NCBI GenBank assembly: GCA_905250115.1
Contig: CAJNOI010000253.1
Span: 32,779-96,778, forward strand
DNA from: Adineta steineri
Taxonomy: Eukaryota > Rotifera > Eurotatoria > Adinetida > Adinetidae
Direction of reading: 5' to 3'
Length of the DNA stretch: 64,000 nt
Below are positions 23,001 through 33,126 of the stretch, piece after piece (within the stretch, counting starts at the first letter, position 1; every line of letters begins with the position of its first letter). Position numbers and translations under genes: made by a program. A model generated the notes under the pieces. It was not told the origin of the DNA, did not search any database, and saw only the letters and a list, made by a program, of their open reading frames with translations.

Positions 23001-24496
23001 ATATTCGATTTAGTCATATACAGTGATTTTAGTTTAAAGTTAATCATGCGGGGAAGTTGAACAAATAGACAGAGCATAAGTACCGGAATAATCTAAAATA
23101 AAAAGTTTTTGATATAAACAGATGAACCTACAACATCATCATCATCCTTAACAACACCAACAACGCCTTCCACAACAACAATGACATCATCAACTACAAC
23201 GCCATCAACAACATCATCATCATCGTCAACAACAACATCGTCATCATTAACAACGACAGCATCATCAACAACATCATCATCTACAACAACAACAATATCA
23301 ACAAAAATAACAACATCATCATCAACATACTCAACAACGCCATCAACAACAACATCATCAACAACAGCCCCATCAACAACAAGGTCATCAACCAGAACGC
23401 TATCAACAACAACATTAGCGCAAAAAACATCACCTATAGTAACGACTGGGAGCAATGGTATGTAAAACTATTTCCTTTATTTTATATAACTCAGTTATAC
23501 TTGTAGATGGTAGGTCACCAAATACTTTTTCTAGACTTACATCTAACTCTAGTATTATACATGTTGTAAAGGAAAACGCTTTGTAATACCATTAATGTTT
23601 TCCAAATGCGCATAAGTGATCTAAACATATCATATGAGTAAAACTGATACTGAGGATTAAAGATCTAATTCATTTTTCAAAGTGTCATAGTTTTCAAAAA
23701 AACATTAATTTGAAATATGTACATTTTATGTATGAGCAGAAGTTCAAGCTGCTTGTTTTCGATGCTACTTTTAATATCCTCACATCTGTCGCTTATGTTC
23801 ATTGTATAATTTATTTTTTAACTTTAGCTAATAGTTCATCATTGATTTTCGTTCCAAAACCTTGCACTGATTCGACGTTTATTGGTCTCAGTTGCAATAT
23901 CTCAAACAGTCCATGTGAGCTGGCAACACCATGTGAAAACAATGGTACATGTATAAACAATAAAGTGGCAACTAATAGATATATTTGTTCATGTCCATCA
24001 GGTATCAATGGCACTTATTGTGAACTTGATCACCGAATCTGCAAACCACATCTATGTTTACATAATGGTATTTACTTTCTGCACTATTCTTCTATTTGTT
24101 AATATTACAAAAAATCTATTCTGCTTTATAGGTACGTGCAATGAAACATCGAACACCACATTTCATTGTGTATGTGAAAATGGTTGGGAAGGTATTCATT
24201 GTGAATCAATGGTCAATCTTTGTGAAGGTGTAGAATGTATGAATAATGGTGTTTGTCGACCATTATTATTAGGTTATAAATGTGAATGTCTTGGTACTAG
24301 TTATTATGGTTCTCATTGTGAGTTTACTGCAAGAAAAACAGTTATCTCAAAAATCATTTCAAAATCATTTTCTTATATTGCAATTACTGCTATAGCAATT
24401 GTTGCAATGTTTATTGTAATAATGGATATATTAACATATTGTTTTGGTATCGATATGACGCGTGAAGAGCTAGAACGGTATCGACGAGAGAAATGA
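14028..24496 (+). CDS. Modular membrane protein: jacalin-like lectin, MAM-like, Cys-rich, EGF, mucin, TM
   Basis: Ten exons: 14028-14088, 15778-15924, 16418-16753, 16962-17627, 18410-18625, 20834-20932, 21000-21083, 23122-23457, 23828-24067 and 24132-24496. They join to 2550 nt, 849 residues, with every intron in phase 1. In order: signal peptide (1-20); jacalin-like lectin region (about 21-181; GGNEGSQFND, IDSLQFVTTENRKLP, GGNGGGAFND); MAM/CBM-like domain (182-403; MISHVKGGEGNSIAIDDIEV); small Cys-rich module ending NCCVCGK (404-475); two EGF-like repeats (476-536); Ser/Thr mucin segment (537-648); three more EGF-like repeats (650-790); one membrane helix (about 800-825; YIAITAIAIVAMFIVIMDIL); short basic tail. 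It is probably a type I cell-surface protein, with sugar-binding or adhesion roles inferred from the domains. Exon 1 is the least certain, chosen for its signal peptide and phase. Confidence 0.75.
15411..15777 (+). repeat. Duplicated intron segment, copy 1
   Basis: About 290 bp starting GAATATTTGCCACGTCTCAG matches 17929-18220 in the same orientation, and the last stretch before the acceptor (GCTTTAACAGTGCTAAATAG) matches GCTTTAGCACTGCTAAATGA at about 18304. It lies in intron 1 of the lectin gene, directly before the first lectin exon. It lacks the FB element that interrupts copy 2. Confidence 0.8.
16043..16242. mobile_element. 200-bp terminal-inverted-repeat element (MITE-like)
   Basis: The ends are CACAGTGTGTTTAGAAGGTT and its near-perfect inverse CTAAACACACTGTG. 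Imperfect pairing runs for about 60 bp into the element (TTTTCAGTGGATTCCGTTAG against CTAACGGGATCCGCTGAAAA). It has no coding capacity and sits in intron 2 of the lectin gene. Possible 3-bp flanks GAC/GAC are ambiguous because the end is itself palindromic, so I do not assign a superfamily. Confidence 0.7.
16810..16863. repeat. FB element (weak left arm) in lectin intron 3
   Basis: The right arm CACTCATACTCACACCCTGA is typical. The left arm (AAGGTGCGGTGTTGA) is degraded. Confidence 0.45.
17876..17927. repeat. FB element in lectin intron 4
   Basis: The left arm is AAAGGTGGATTGGGTATC; the right arm includes CACTCACACTCACACCCTGA. It abuts copy 2 of the duplicated intron segment. Confidence 0.5.
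17929..18409 (+). repeat. Duplicated intron segment, copy 2 (carries an FB element)
   Basis: Matches 15411-15777. About 75-80 bp present here and absent from copy 1 (about 18220-18300) contain the FB element at 18222-18279. The 3' part of this segment recurs at about 18700-18780 in the next intron, so intron ends were duplicated along with exons. Confidence 0.75.
18222..18279. repeat. FB element with probable empty site in copy 1
   Basis: The left arm is TTGGGTGTGTGGGTGCGGAT and the right arm TAGCACCCACACCCACAGCC. The homologous intron at 15411-15777 runs through this position without it. Confidence 0.75.
18648..18704. repeat. FB element in lectin intron 5
   Basis: The left arm is AGGATGGGTGAACATGTG; the right arm contains CTCACCCACATCCGCACCCT. 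The sequence that follows matches what follows the element at 18222, so these two copies spread by intron duplication. Confidence 0.6.
18780..19208. other. Intron sequence with a possible lost exon
   Basis: An acceptor (TTTTCTTAG) at 18779 is followed by a frame that ends after about 12 codons (ASDYTKNKKGVT, stop). The upstream intron end is homologous to those before real exons. An exon may have been destroyed here. The rest is AT-rich with repeated GTTTC motifs and no clear element. Confidence 0.35.
19209..20513. mobile_element. Non-autonomous hAT-type element with 8-bp TSD
   Basis: This 1305-bp element is flanked by the identical 8-mer CTATAAAC (19201-19208 and 20514-20521). Its ends are CAGGGTTGCCAAA and the inverse of CAGGCTTGCCAAA, 12 of 13 matched. 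CAGGAG motifs cluster inside both ends, as subterminal transposase-binding repeats often do. An 8-bp duplication with CAGGG-type ends indicates the hAT superfamily. No transposase frame is present, so it would depend on an enzyme elsewhere. It sits in lectin intron 5. Confidence 0.85.
21853..21929. repeat. FB element in lectin intron 7
   Basis: The left arm is AAGGTGAAGATGTGAGCATC; the right arm includes GACACCCATCTTCACCCTCA. Confidence 0.5.
21960..22695. repeat. Unclassified repeat with a perfect 40-bp inverted repeat
   Basis: Positions 22200-22239 and 22375-22414 are exact inverse copies of 40 bp, separated by 135 bp. The surrounding sequence (GTCCGTCCGTATATACGATA, GAAATTTTGTGCACAG and similar) has a GC and motif content unlike the rest of the intron and recalls transposon-derived repeats seen in many animals. 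No transposase frame or target duplication was found. Confidence 0.6.
23122..23457 (+). repeat. Ser/Thr-coding trinucleotide tract (mucin exon)
   Basis: Exon 8 of the lectin gene is almost wholly ACA/TCA codons giving a Ser/Thr-rich linker. Like the NHL linkers, it comes from a microsatellite-like tract kept in frame. Confidence 0.85.
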
Positions 24497-25379
24497 GACA
24501 AAAAACGAATAAATCGTCGTGTTAATAGGCAATTGATCTGTACGAATATATCATAATAAATAATGGAATAAATAACTTTAGCTATTGTTGATGACATTGT
24601 CGTAATAGAAATCTCTTTTTGTGTTGTATTTCGATTAATATGCTTCGGTATCGGGATGTAAAGCTATATTGTCTGTCGTAAATTAAGAAAAGAAATAAAA
24701 GTATTATATTTAACATATCCAACGTTTTTCTGTTTGTGTGTGAGTGTGTATGTGGGTTTTATTCTCTCATCCATACCCACACCCACACCCTATAAAAAAA
24801 TTAATTAGAAATATATGTTGATTATTTTACTAGTGATAGAATCTGATCATAAAATATTCTCACTTTTCTCCTATATGTCTAATTAAAAAATCTTAATACT
24901 GATTCAAAATCAAACAAACTTCATATTAATTGCAGATACTCTAAGTAGATGATACGTTGAATGATGATCTAGTATTGCTTTCCTACTTATTATAAAAGAA
25001 TTCTTAGAAAAAAAAGATACTCTTTCATTATTTAAGTTTATTATAAGATGAGAAAAATAATTCAATAAAATGAGGATATCTTGAAATGTTGTCAGAGAAC
25101 ATTCTGTTAATATTATTTTTTATCAGATTAGTAGACATTCTCAACTATATTATGTACGGTTTGTTTACTGAAATACCTTAATTTATATGATATGTAAATA
25201 AAGATAAATGACTCATTATATACATCGTATATTTAAACCGATGATGTGTCTTATTATGTTGCCTACCCATTGTTTTATTATTTTTTTCTTTTTGTCTTGT
25301 CTACAGAACGAAACATATTCATCTGATTGCACGTTTCTGGTTAATATGATACTTTAATTGTAAAAATCGTCAATATATA
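24497..25379. other. Intergenic; FB element and 5' flank of the monooxygenase
   Basis: Contains the FB element at 24735-24793. A pyrimidine-rich stretch ending TGTCTACAG at about 25307, 70 bp before the next start codon, could be a 5' UTR or spliced-leader acceptor. Confidence 0.4.
24735..24793. repeat. FB element, intergenic
   Basis: The left arm is GTGTGTGAGTGTGTATGTGG; the right arm is CCATACCCACACCCACACCC. The right arm holds two exact CCCACA telomere-type units in tandem. Confidence 0.65.
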
Positions 25380-27030
25380 ATGGTAAGAAAAAGTGTAGCT
25401 ATCATTGGAGCAGGTGTTTCAGGGCTTGCAGCAGGAAAAGTTCTTTTAGAAGATGGTTTTGATATTACAATATTTGATCGACACAAAACATTAGGTGGTA
25501 TTTGGTCTCCAGATAGGGCTTATTTTCATCAACATACTCAAACAACAGCAAATTTAATGGAATTTTCTAATCTACATGATACAGAAGGTGAAATATTTAT
25601 TGTTATAATAAATAATGTTTTTATATATTCTCGATTTGTATATTATAGCTATGGATTGTGCTCCGTGGCAAAATATTCATAATTATCTAAAACGATATGC
25701 CAATAAATTTTATCTTATCGAACGAATTCGATTTGAAACAAAAATTATATTAATTGATAAAAATGATTTAAAAAATGGCAAGCTTCCTTGGATTGTTAAA
25801 GTTGAAACAGCTAGTGGTGATCATGAAACATTCGAGTTCGATTTAATTGTTGTAGCTACTGGTCTTTTTTCTACACCAGAAAAACCAAATTTTCGTGGTC
25901 AAAATAACTTCGCTGGATCAATTATACATATTACTGATATTAAAAGTGAAGATCAATTAAAAAATAAACGTATAATAGTAATTGGTGGTGCTAAAAGTGC
26001 CATTGATATGGCTACATTAGCAGCAATGCATGCGAGTTCTTGTCATATGGTTTTCAGCCATTCTTATTGGATAATACCACATAAAATTCTTCATGGTTAT
26101 ATTTCATTAGACTACGGATTTAGTCGAATATTTACACATATATTTGATCCATTTCCTAATGCACCGCATAGCGCTGCATTTTATTTTCTTCATCGTGTCT
26201 TTTCATTTGTGTTCACTAAAATCACTGATAGTATAGCTAATTTTTTGATTAGTAAATATAAATCAGATTTATTTGCTGATGAAAAATTCATACCAAAAGG
26301 TTCTATACGCAATGCTCACAATATTATGCGTGTAACAAAAGAATTTGTTGCAATGATTCGTGAAAATCGTATTATTAGAAAATTGGCATCGATTGATGAA
26401 ATTATTGATAAGACAACAATTCGACTCGATTCTGGTGAATTTTTACAAGCAGATTTAATTATTTGTGCAACTGGTTTTATTGAAACATTTCCATTTTTAT
26501 CTGAAACATTGACTAAAATACTTGTTCGAAATACAACAAGATCAACATCTGATGAAGGTATTGATCTTGATTTGTATCGTCGAATAATTCCTATTGGAAT
26601 ACCTAATATTGCCTTTATTGGTTTACCTGCACCTTTACATACATGGATGTTTTATGAAGTTCAATGTCATTGGATGTCAGATTATTTTCTTGGTCGAATT
26701 AAATTACCAAATACAGAAAAAGAAATGTTGGAAGAAATTGAAACAACTCGACAATTTATTTATAAAATGTTTAAACGAAAATCATATTATTTTCAATATT
26801 ATTGGTTAGAACCAATGGAAATTTATTTACGAGATATGGGTTTGTCATTATATAGAACAAATAATTGGATATCAGAATATTTTGGTGTTTATCGTCCCAA
26901 ACGTTTATCAACTTTACATGATGAACGTAAAGCTAAAGCAGAAGGTAAAACAAGAAATTTTTGGTATTTTAGTTTTCAACATACAATTCTTCTTTTTTTA
27001 TTTCTTTTATTTCTTTGGTTTTTCTTCTGA
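25380..27030 (+). CDS. Flavin-containing monooxygenase
   Basis: Two exons (25380-25587 and 25649-27030) join through a 61-bp phase-1 intron to 1590 nt, 529 residues. The FAD motif GAGVSG is at residues 10-15, the FMO signature FAGSIIH at 157-163, the NADPH-binding motif GGAKSA at 182-187, and a second ATGF motif lies near residue 295. The C-terminus is a hydrophobic tail anchor (ILLFLFLLFLWFFF), typical of ER-bound FMOs. These enzymes oxygenate soft nucleophiles (N and S compounds) using NADPH and O2; the substrate here is unknown. Length matches animal FMOs. An AATAAA lies about 40 bp after the stop. Confidence 0.92.
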
Positions 27031-27270
27031 AATAATTTATCTGATAAAATATTTTAGATTAGTTTTCTAAAAATAAAGAAAAGAAGAAACAAAATTTTTG
27101 TTTATTAATGAAATCATATTTTATCGGAATAAATAGATCTATGTTTATTTTATAATTTAGAATAAATAAATAAAGTGCATGATTAATATTGTAACAAAAA
27201 AAATGTAAATAAATAAATATGTGCTCATACTCTCATTGCGAGATAAAAATAGATTGTTTTTATTGTTATT

Positions 27271-28958
27271 TTAAATGAGCTGAAATCTGAGGACGCGATT
27301 GTTGCTTTGATCGATTACATACATGAATGTTTCATTATGGTTAATAGCTAATCCTGCAGGAGAGTTAAGCATCGTATCATTGGATCCCGGATTGCCATTG
27401 ATATCACCTGCAATAGTTACTCCTTCAGTTGCTCCTTGATCCCAACGTTGAATTCTGTTATTACCGTTGTCCGCTATGTACAAAGCTCCCGTCTTATTCG
27501 ATATTTTAATAAAAGATGGATAAAAGAGTTGATTGCTTCGTGAACCAGGACCATTGCCGCCTGCTACTGTAGTACCGTTGCATGGCCAAGTATCATTTAA
27601 GTTGTACCGTTGTATCCTGTGGTTATTTGAATCAGCGACATATAACCATGAATTGTGTTCATCAAGTGCTATTCCTTGGGGCCAATCAAGATCCATAGAA
27701 GTATTCCCATTAATAGCTGAGATATGACCAACTATTATTGTACCACTCAAAGCATTTGGAGGCCAAAACATTATTCGATTATCTGCCATAGAAGCAACGA
27801 TGACATTCTTATTACTATCTACTACGACTCCAAATGGATCATTCAAACGGTCAAGTCCTGCTCCACCATAACCGAGACCTGCAACCATGCGGGGTAGTGG
27901 ATTAATTGTTTGCATGTTAGAATATAATACAACTTGAGGATTATCATAATTAGTAACATAAATATCACATGCATTTCTAGCATTGACATACACATCACAA
28001 GGCAAGACCAGAGGCTGTCCAGGAGTCCATTCAGTTGCCACTACAGAAATGTTTTTATAGTTTGTCTCAGCATCCCATAAACCGAGAATACGATTATTGC
28101 CCGTATCTACAATAATAATTGAGTCACTGTTGGTTCCAAATATATCAATTCCCATAGGATAACTTAGACCAGCAGTTGAACTATTCGTTATTTTAGTGGT
28201 ATCATTCGCAATTGTTGTTCCAGAAAGTACTGATAATGCTATAAAGATAAAAAGTAGAATTGATTATGAAAGAAATCATTGAAACCTCTCAAACTATAAA
28301 ATCTTGTAATACTGTCTCAATTATCAGAACAAAATATAATGATAGAAAACAAATTGAACAACTTACGCCCACATTGATTAAATTGTAAACATGTATAGTT
28401 TAGGTCTTCTCTACACATGCTCATATTTTGTTGACAGGATGCACCAAGTATTGGCGATTGTGGAATACACATAGAAATTGATGCATTCCAATAAGTATGT
28501 GGCATACATTCACACGTAGAATTATTTCCACATCGAAGATAGCGAATTTGATTACAAGTGGAAATACATGGACTGCCGTATTCAACGAAAAGACGTGCGG
28601 AAAGTTGTAAAGTGCCAACTTGCGATTGAGATGAAGTTGAGGTAACAATTTGACCTAATTTATTTGTATCACCTTCAAATAATCGACATTGTTTAGGTGA
28701 AGATACTGCATAATCAAAAATGCGACATAGAACATTACTGTTACATAATATAGAACATTTCTTGACTGAATCAGTATTAGTTATCGAAATAAATTGAGCT
28801 GGCATATTAACAGGTATATACTGGGTACCTTGACTTGATAATATTGTTTTACTAGCAAAGATTGCTTGAGAATAAGTTTGTTTAATGATTAAAAATAGAA
28901 ACCATAGCCAAACAGTCGTAAGAAAAGAGCAGTAATTATAGAAGAGATAGTGAAACAT
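27271..28958 (-). CDS. Secreted PAN/EGF-like plus NHL propeller protein
   Basis: Two minus-strand exons (28958-28367 and 28238-27271), joined in phase 1, give 1560 nt, 519 residues. A hydrophobic signal sequence (about residues 8-26) is followed by a PAN/apple-like region (KKCSILCNSNVLCRIFDY, then CRLFEG), a Cys-rich EGF-like stretch (CISTCNQIRYLRCGNNSTCE), then about six NHL repeats (ADSNNHRIQRY, VDTGNNRILG). It differs from the four type II NHL genes in lacking the transmembrane/Thr linker and in having only one intron. Probably an extracellular binding protein; ligand unknown. Confidence 0.88.
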
Positions 28959-29002
28959 AATTGTTAACTAAATAATACTAAAAAGATTATAATATGTTAC
29001 AT

Positions 29003-29065
29003 CTTGAGGGTGGGTGGGTGTGGGTATATAAAAGATGAATCCATATTCACACCCACTCCCTCAAG
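29003..29065. repeat. FB element, best-preserved copy
   Basis: A 63-bp palindrome. The left arm starts CTTGAGGGTGGGTGGGTG and the right arm ends CACACCCACTCCCTCAAG, with the outer eight bases exactly complementary. The G-rich arm contains GGGTGGGTGGGTGTGGG, a canonical four-run G-quadruplex pattern. Confidence 0.8.
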
Positions 29066-29989
29066 AAACAGTGATGTCCTGGCAGAAAAAACTAATACAT
29101 ACCAAAAAACTATTCTTGTCGTTAAAAGTTCTCGTTTGAAAAGAGCTTGTTTTTATCAAACTGACAGCAAATAACTCAAATATCGTATTCTTTTTATACA
29201 CGTCGCTAAAGAGTATTTATTAAAAATAGAAAATAGAAAAAGAATTTTTTTTTCTCAGGATAAGGTCTATTTTGATTCGCGGAAATGACTTTAAATTATA
29301 TCTTTCAGCTTTCTGTTCCCTTAGAGATGTATTTTTTTTCTGACGTATTAAAAAAAGTATTGCAACATAAAATTATCATATCATGTTAATTGTTTTTTTT
29401 CAAATTAGATTTCAGTTATTAACGAATGAGGAATTTCATATTTAATAAATAATTTGTTTTTTTATTCTGTAAGATTTGATGTGAACGAGTATACAAACTT
29501 GATAAGAAGAATATTTTTGAAACAGTTTTACTATATAGTTTCTAAAAAAAGAGAATATGTTTTGAGAGTATCGAACTTGTAACTAACACATGCCACCTTC
29601 ATAATGGATCTTTATCAATTAAAAAACAAATATTTGATGAGATCAGGTATTATCTCTGTCAATGAGATTGATTTGACCTAGATGTATTCCAGTTCTATAC
29701 ATATAAAACTCGAGTTTTACATTTTAAAATTAATTTTTGTGTATTTTAGAATGAGGTATTATAAAAACAACGAAAAATAATTTTGTCAAAATAGTACATA
29801 TAAAAAAAATACTTGTCAAAATGATACAGATTTATGGAAAATACAAGTATCGATCAGTAAAAGTATTTTTAGAATAAATATAAAAGTATTTTGTTGTTAT
29901 GTGCAAAATTTGTCGTTATTCAAAGAAGGAAATAATTATTTTCAATACAAATATAATCATGAAATACTTCAGTTTAATTACAAAAATAT

Positions 29990-30093
29990 ATAGAATAGAT
30001 GAAGAAGTAAAAGACTGCTACAAAGTACGTTTTGAAATTCTTCGAATTTTGAAATGTACTTTGTAGCAGTCTTTTACTCTTTCATTTATTCTA
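29990..30093. repeat. Perfect 23-bp hairpin with extended imperfect stem
   Basis: Positions 30006-30028 and 30056-30078 are exact inverse copies (AGTAAAAGACTGCTACAAAG and so on) around a 27-base loop. Weaker pairing extends about 15-20 bp outward on each side. It could be a hairpin RNA precursor or a small foldback transposon; no target duplication was clear. Confidence 0.6.
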
Positions 30094-30888
30094 TTATTAC
30101 TACTGCTGTTCCAAATGGATCCATCACAAAAATATATATTGAAGAAAGAAATTATTAATTTCAAGTTCACACGTGAAAACTGAAGTTGTTTACATATAAT
30201 CAAGAAATTGCGCAGAATACTTATTTCAGATAGAACAATAGCTAAATAATTTTGGTATAGTTTATAGACAGATAGATGCAAGGAAGAATGATTAAAAGTG
30301 TTTTTATAATGTGAATAATTACAAAAAGAAACAACTTGTTTGGCATAATATTTATCGATTTCTGATTAAGGGAAAATGTTGATCAGTAGCATCTTTTCAC
30401 CGATTGAATATACTTCATTAATTTAGCAAAAACGACAAATATTAGATAATTGTAAACGAGAAATTTATATTTTTAATGATGCAAAACAATGGAAAAATTT
30501 TACTAAAGAATATAATTATTAATGAAAAAATCTTGTTTATTAGTACAAATTAGAGTTTTTGTTAACTAGATGATGCCACTATAAAACTACTGAACTTATC
30601 AAACATTTCTAAACTTCTATTTTTTTTTAAACTTCTGTTAGTGTTAGTCATACTACAATCATTATTAAAACTATTCCTTATATTTAATAAACAATTTCTA
30701 TTATTCTGTCAGTATCATGCAGTCTAGTTTTCTATTATGGACTCCTCCTTGAATTTGAATTTGTTTTTCAAGTGCAGTAGTTCTATCCTATTTATTCAAA
30801 AGCTTTTTGAATAAATAATTATTTTAACAACAACTATATTTTATATTTCGAATTATGAATGTCCTATCAGTTTATTTTCAAACGCTAG

Positions 30889-30959
30889 GAGAGATGGTGG
30901 ATGTGTATGAGTGTTGGCGGAAGTATATATATATGATATCTATCCACACCCACACCCAG
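30889..30959. repeat. FB element, intergenic
   Basis: The left arm includes GATGGTGGATGTGTATGAGT; the right arm is CTATCCACACCCACACCCAG. The loop is a TATATATA tract. Confidence 0.6.
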
Positions 30960-31023
30960 TTTCAAAACCAAGATGTAATTTCAACATTCATCAACAAACA
31001 AGAAAAAAACCAAGCTGACTCAA

Positions 31024-31110
31024 TATTGAGGGGGTGGGTGTAGATGTTCTTCAGTCAATGCATACCTACATCCATACTCACACCAACACCCACACTCACA
31101 CCCACCCTAA
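31024..31110. repeat. FB element with extended C-rich arm
   Basis: The left arm is GAGGGGGTGGGTGTAGATG. The right arm is an unusually long C-rich run of ACCCACAC-type units ending ACCCACCCTAA, longer than its partner. Confidence 0.6.
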
Positions 31111-31227
31111 AGTACGCTCAGTTATGCAAGCACACGAATAGACAATGAAATCAAAATAGCAATGAAAACAGAATAAAGTGATACAAAGAGTCATGCTTTC
31201 AGAGAGCAGACGATGATGTGACAGCGC

Positions 31228-33126
31228 TTATAAATGTAGTTGGATGTTATTTCCTTCGAGAAACCGAAGAATGAGAACGTCGCCAGCGAAACCGATGCAA
31301 AACAGAACAGGTAGCATATAGAGTGGTGAATCGCGGGGCACGATACTTGTGGCAAGTTTGACTGCGGTGCGGTAGTTAAGGATATATATGAGCAGTGACT
31401 GATTACTCAGCGATTTGAGAAATGCAAATTGAAAATTGTAGACATCTGACACGACGTACCAAAATAGATACACAGGCAGAGCATAGCCGATGGACTATTA
31501 AAGTTGTAAAAGAAGAATATTATCAAAGCTCGTCTCCTACTTTTAAAAAGACTACTTACCGCAAGATGAAAACTGAGTGAAACGAGTCTTTGAGTCATTG
31601 TCCATATTGAAATGACATCGGTTTGTGGTGCCACAAATGGAATTGAAGGTAGACTCATGTTAGGGCATATAGTTGGACTATTATCTTTCATTGAAAAACA
31701 TATTGGACTCCACGACGCAGGAATTGATGAAATAAGATAAGCCAATAACCAACTGACTAATGCTACGGTAAGGAGTCCGATACTCGCTTTAATCACACGG
31801 TGCTTACGAGCAATAGCATTGCTGACAGGAACAACACAAATCCACTGAAATTCCAAAGAATGGCAAAAGTTCAAATACATATACATTTCGGAAAAGAATT
31901 AAAAGTGTAGAAAACTTTTTTTTTACTTGGAAACAAACGGATTAATGTAAAAGGAAAAAACGTATTCACACGCACATTCGAAAATACGAGCTCAAAAATG
32001 GTAGGGCAGTTCTAAAAGTCCCCTGATTAGAATAATTACATAATAAAAAAAAGAATATTGACTGACCTCACGCCAATCGTTTAGAAAGGTTCCAGCAATA
32101 ATTAATGACGCCCACGAAAATGTTCCAAAACTACCACCGTCCGCAGCATTTTGCCATTGATGCTTCATCCAGAAAGTCCATTGGCCCAACATGTAAAAAG
32201 CCATCAAGCCTATCATATAGCACACTCGTACCCAAATGGGTCGAGTAATAACTGGAAGAATAATCAGTTGAGCGATCGAGATGATGGTCAGAGTCTGAAA
32301 TAATGTTCTACTCAATATGGGTTGCAGAAGCAGTTGAAGCCAATTGTCGCTTAGATTGGCCCAGCTCGTCTAATCGTCGATATTATAATACAAGAGGCTA
32401 ATTAAAAATAACGTTCGACTTCTACGAAGCTGCTTCAGAAGCATCGCGCGAAATCCTTTCGTAGCTCGTAAACGCACAAGCGTCAGCCGCATAGCAAAGC
32501 CAATTACAAGGTAGAATTGAGGCATCTAAAGAGTATATTCATGCTTCAAAAATTCAGTGAACAAAAGCTGATTTAGATAAAGCGATAAGAACTGCACTTT
32601 TTTTCAAACTCAACTTTATAATATGTGCATAACTATATAAAAAAGATACCTCCCATCTGCATCTTCGAAACATATTGAAAACTATCGTTTTTGTTACTTA
32701 TACGTTAACTAAGCTCAAAAGGCTCGCAAATTGGTTTGTTCATAATAATAATATGTCCTATTTTTAAAGTTGCCGGTTTCTGACATAGCCCAGCATATGC
32801 ACAAGATAACTAACTCAATCATCTAGCGAGAGTTATTCTTCTCCCTGTTGCACCCACGTACCAGCAATGCCGAAGTAGTTCAAGTGTTCTTTGAATGCGG
32901 ATGGTGAAGATTTCAACCGCCTCAGGAATGGCAAGGCCAGTAAGCACAAGACTACAAAGCCTCGATATTGATCAAGAGAATGCAGTCTTTGTTCTGAAGC
33001 AGCAGGTGCAACGGAATCGGTAGTGATAGTTGTCGTCTCCACACTTAGTACACTTAATGGCACATGAATATGCGATCGAGAATTATCTCGAAGCAAAGGT
33101 GTTGTATCGCTGATGGAAATAAGCAT
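31228..33126 (-). CDS. HGSNAT-like membrane acyltransferase with one in-frame TAG
   Basis: Four minus-strand exons (33126-32854, 32525-32067, 31844-31560, 31494-31228), all phase 0, give 1284 nt, 427 residues, except for a TAG at 32372-32370 (residue 143, after YYNIDD). The protein is polytopic. It begins with RLHSLDQYRGF, the first-helix signature of heparan-alpha-glucosaminide N-acetyltransferase/DUF5009-type acyltransferases, and continues PQFYLVIGFAMRLTL, WTFWMKHQW and a C-terminal helix pair. The exon 1 donor used is GTGCAA, chosen because it keeps phase; a stronger GTACGT lies 10 bases earlier but breaks the frame. The stop means either a recent pseudogene, an assembly error or a misplaced splice site. 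Acyl donor and substrate unknown. Confidence 0.65.

Larger units (their letters stand above)
28959..31227. other. Intergenic with three FB elements and one perfect hairpin
   Basis: No gene accepted. Holds fold-back elements at 29003, 30889 and 31024 and a 23-bp perfect hairpin at 30006-30078. The rest is AT-rich. Confidence 0.5.

Noticed and set aside
23093-23455. Val/Asp-rich minus-strand frame
   Set aside because: Complement of the Ser/Thr triplet exon of the lectin gene.
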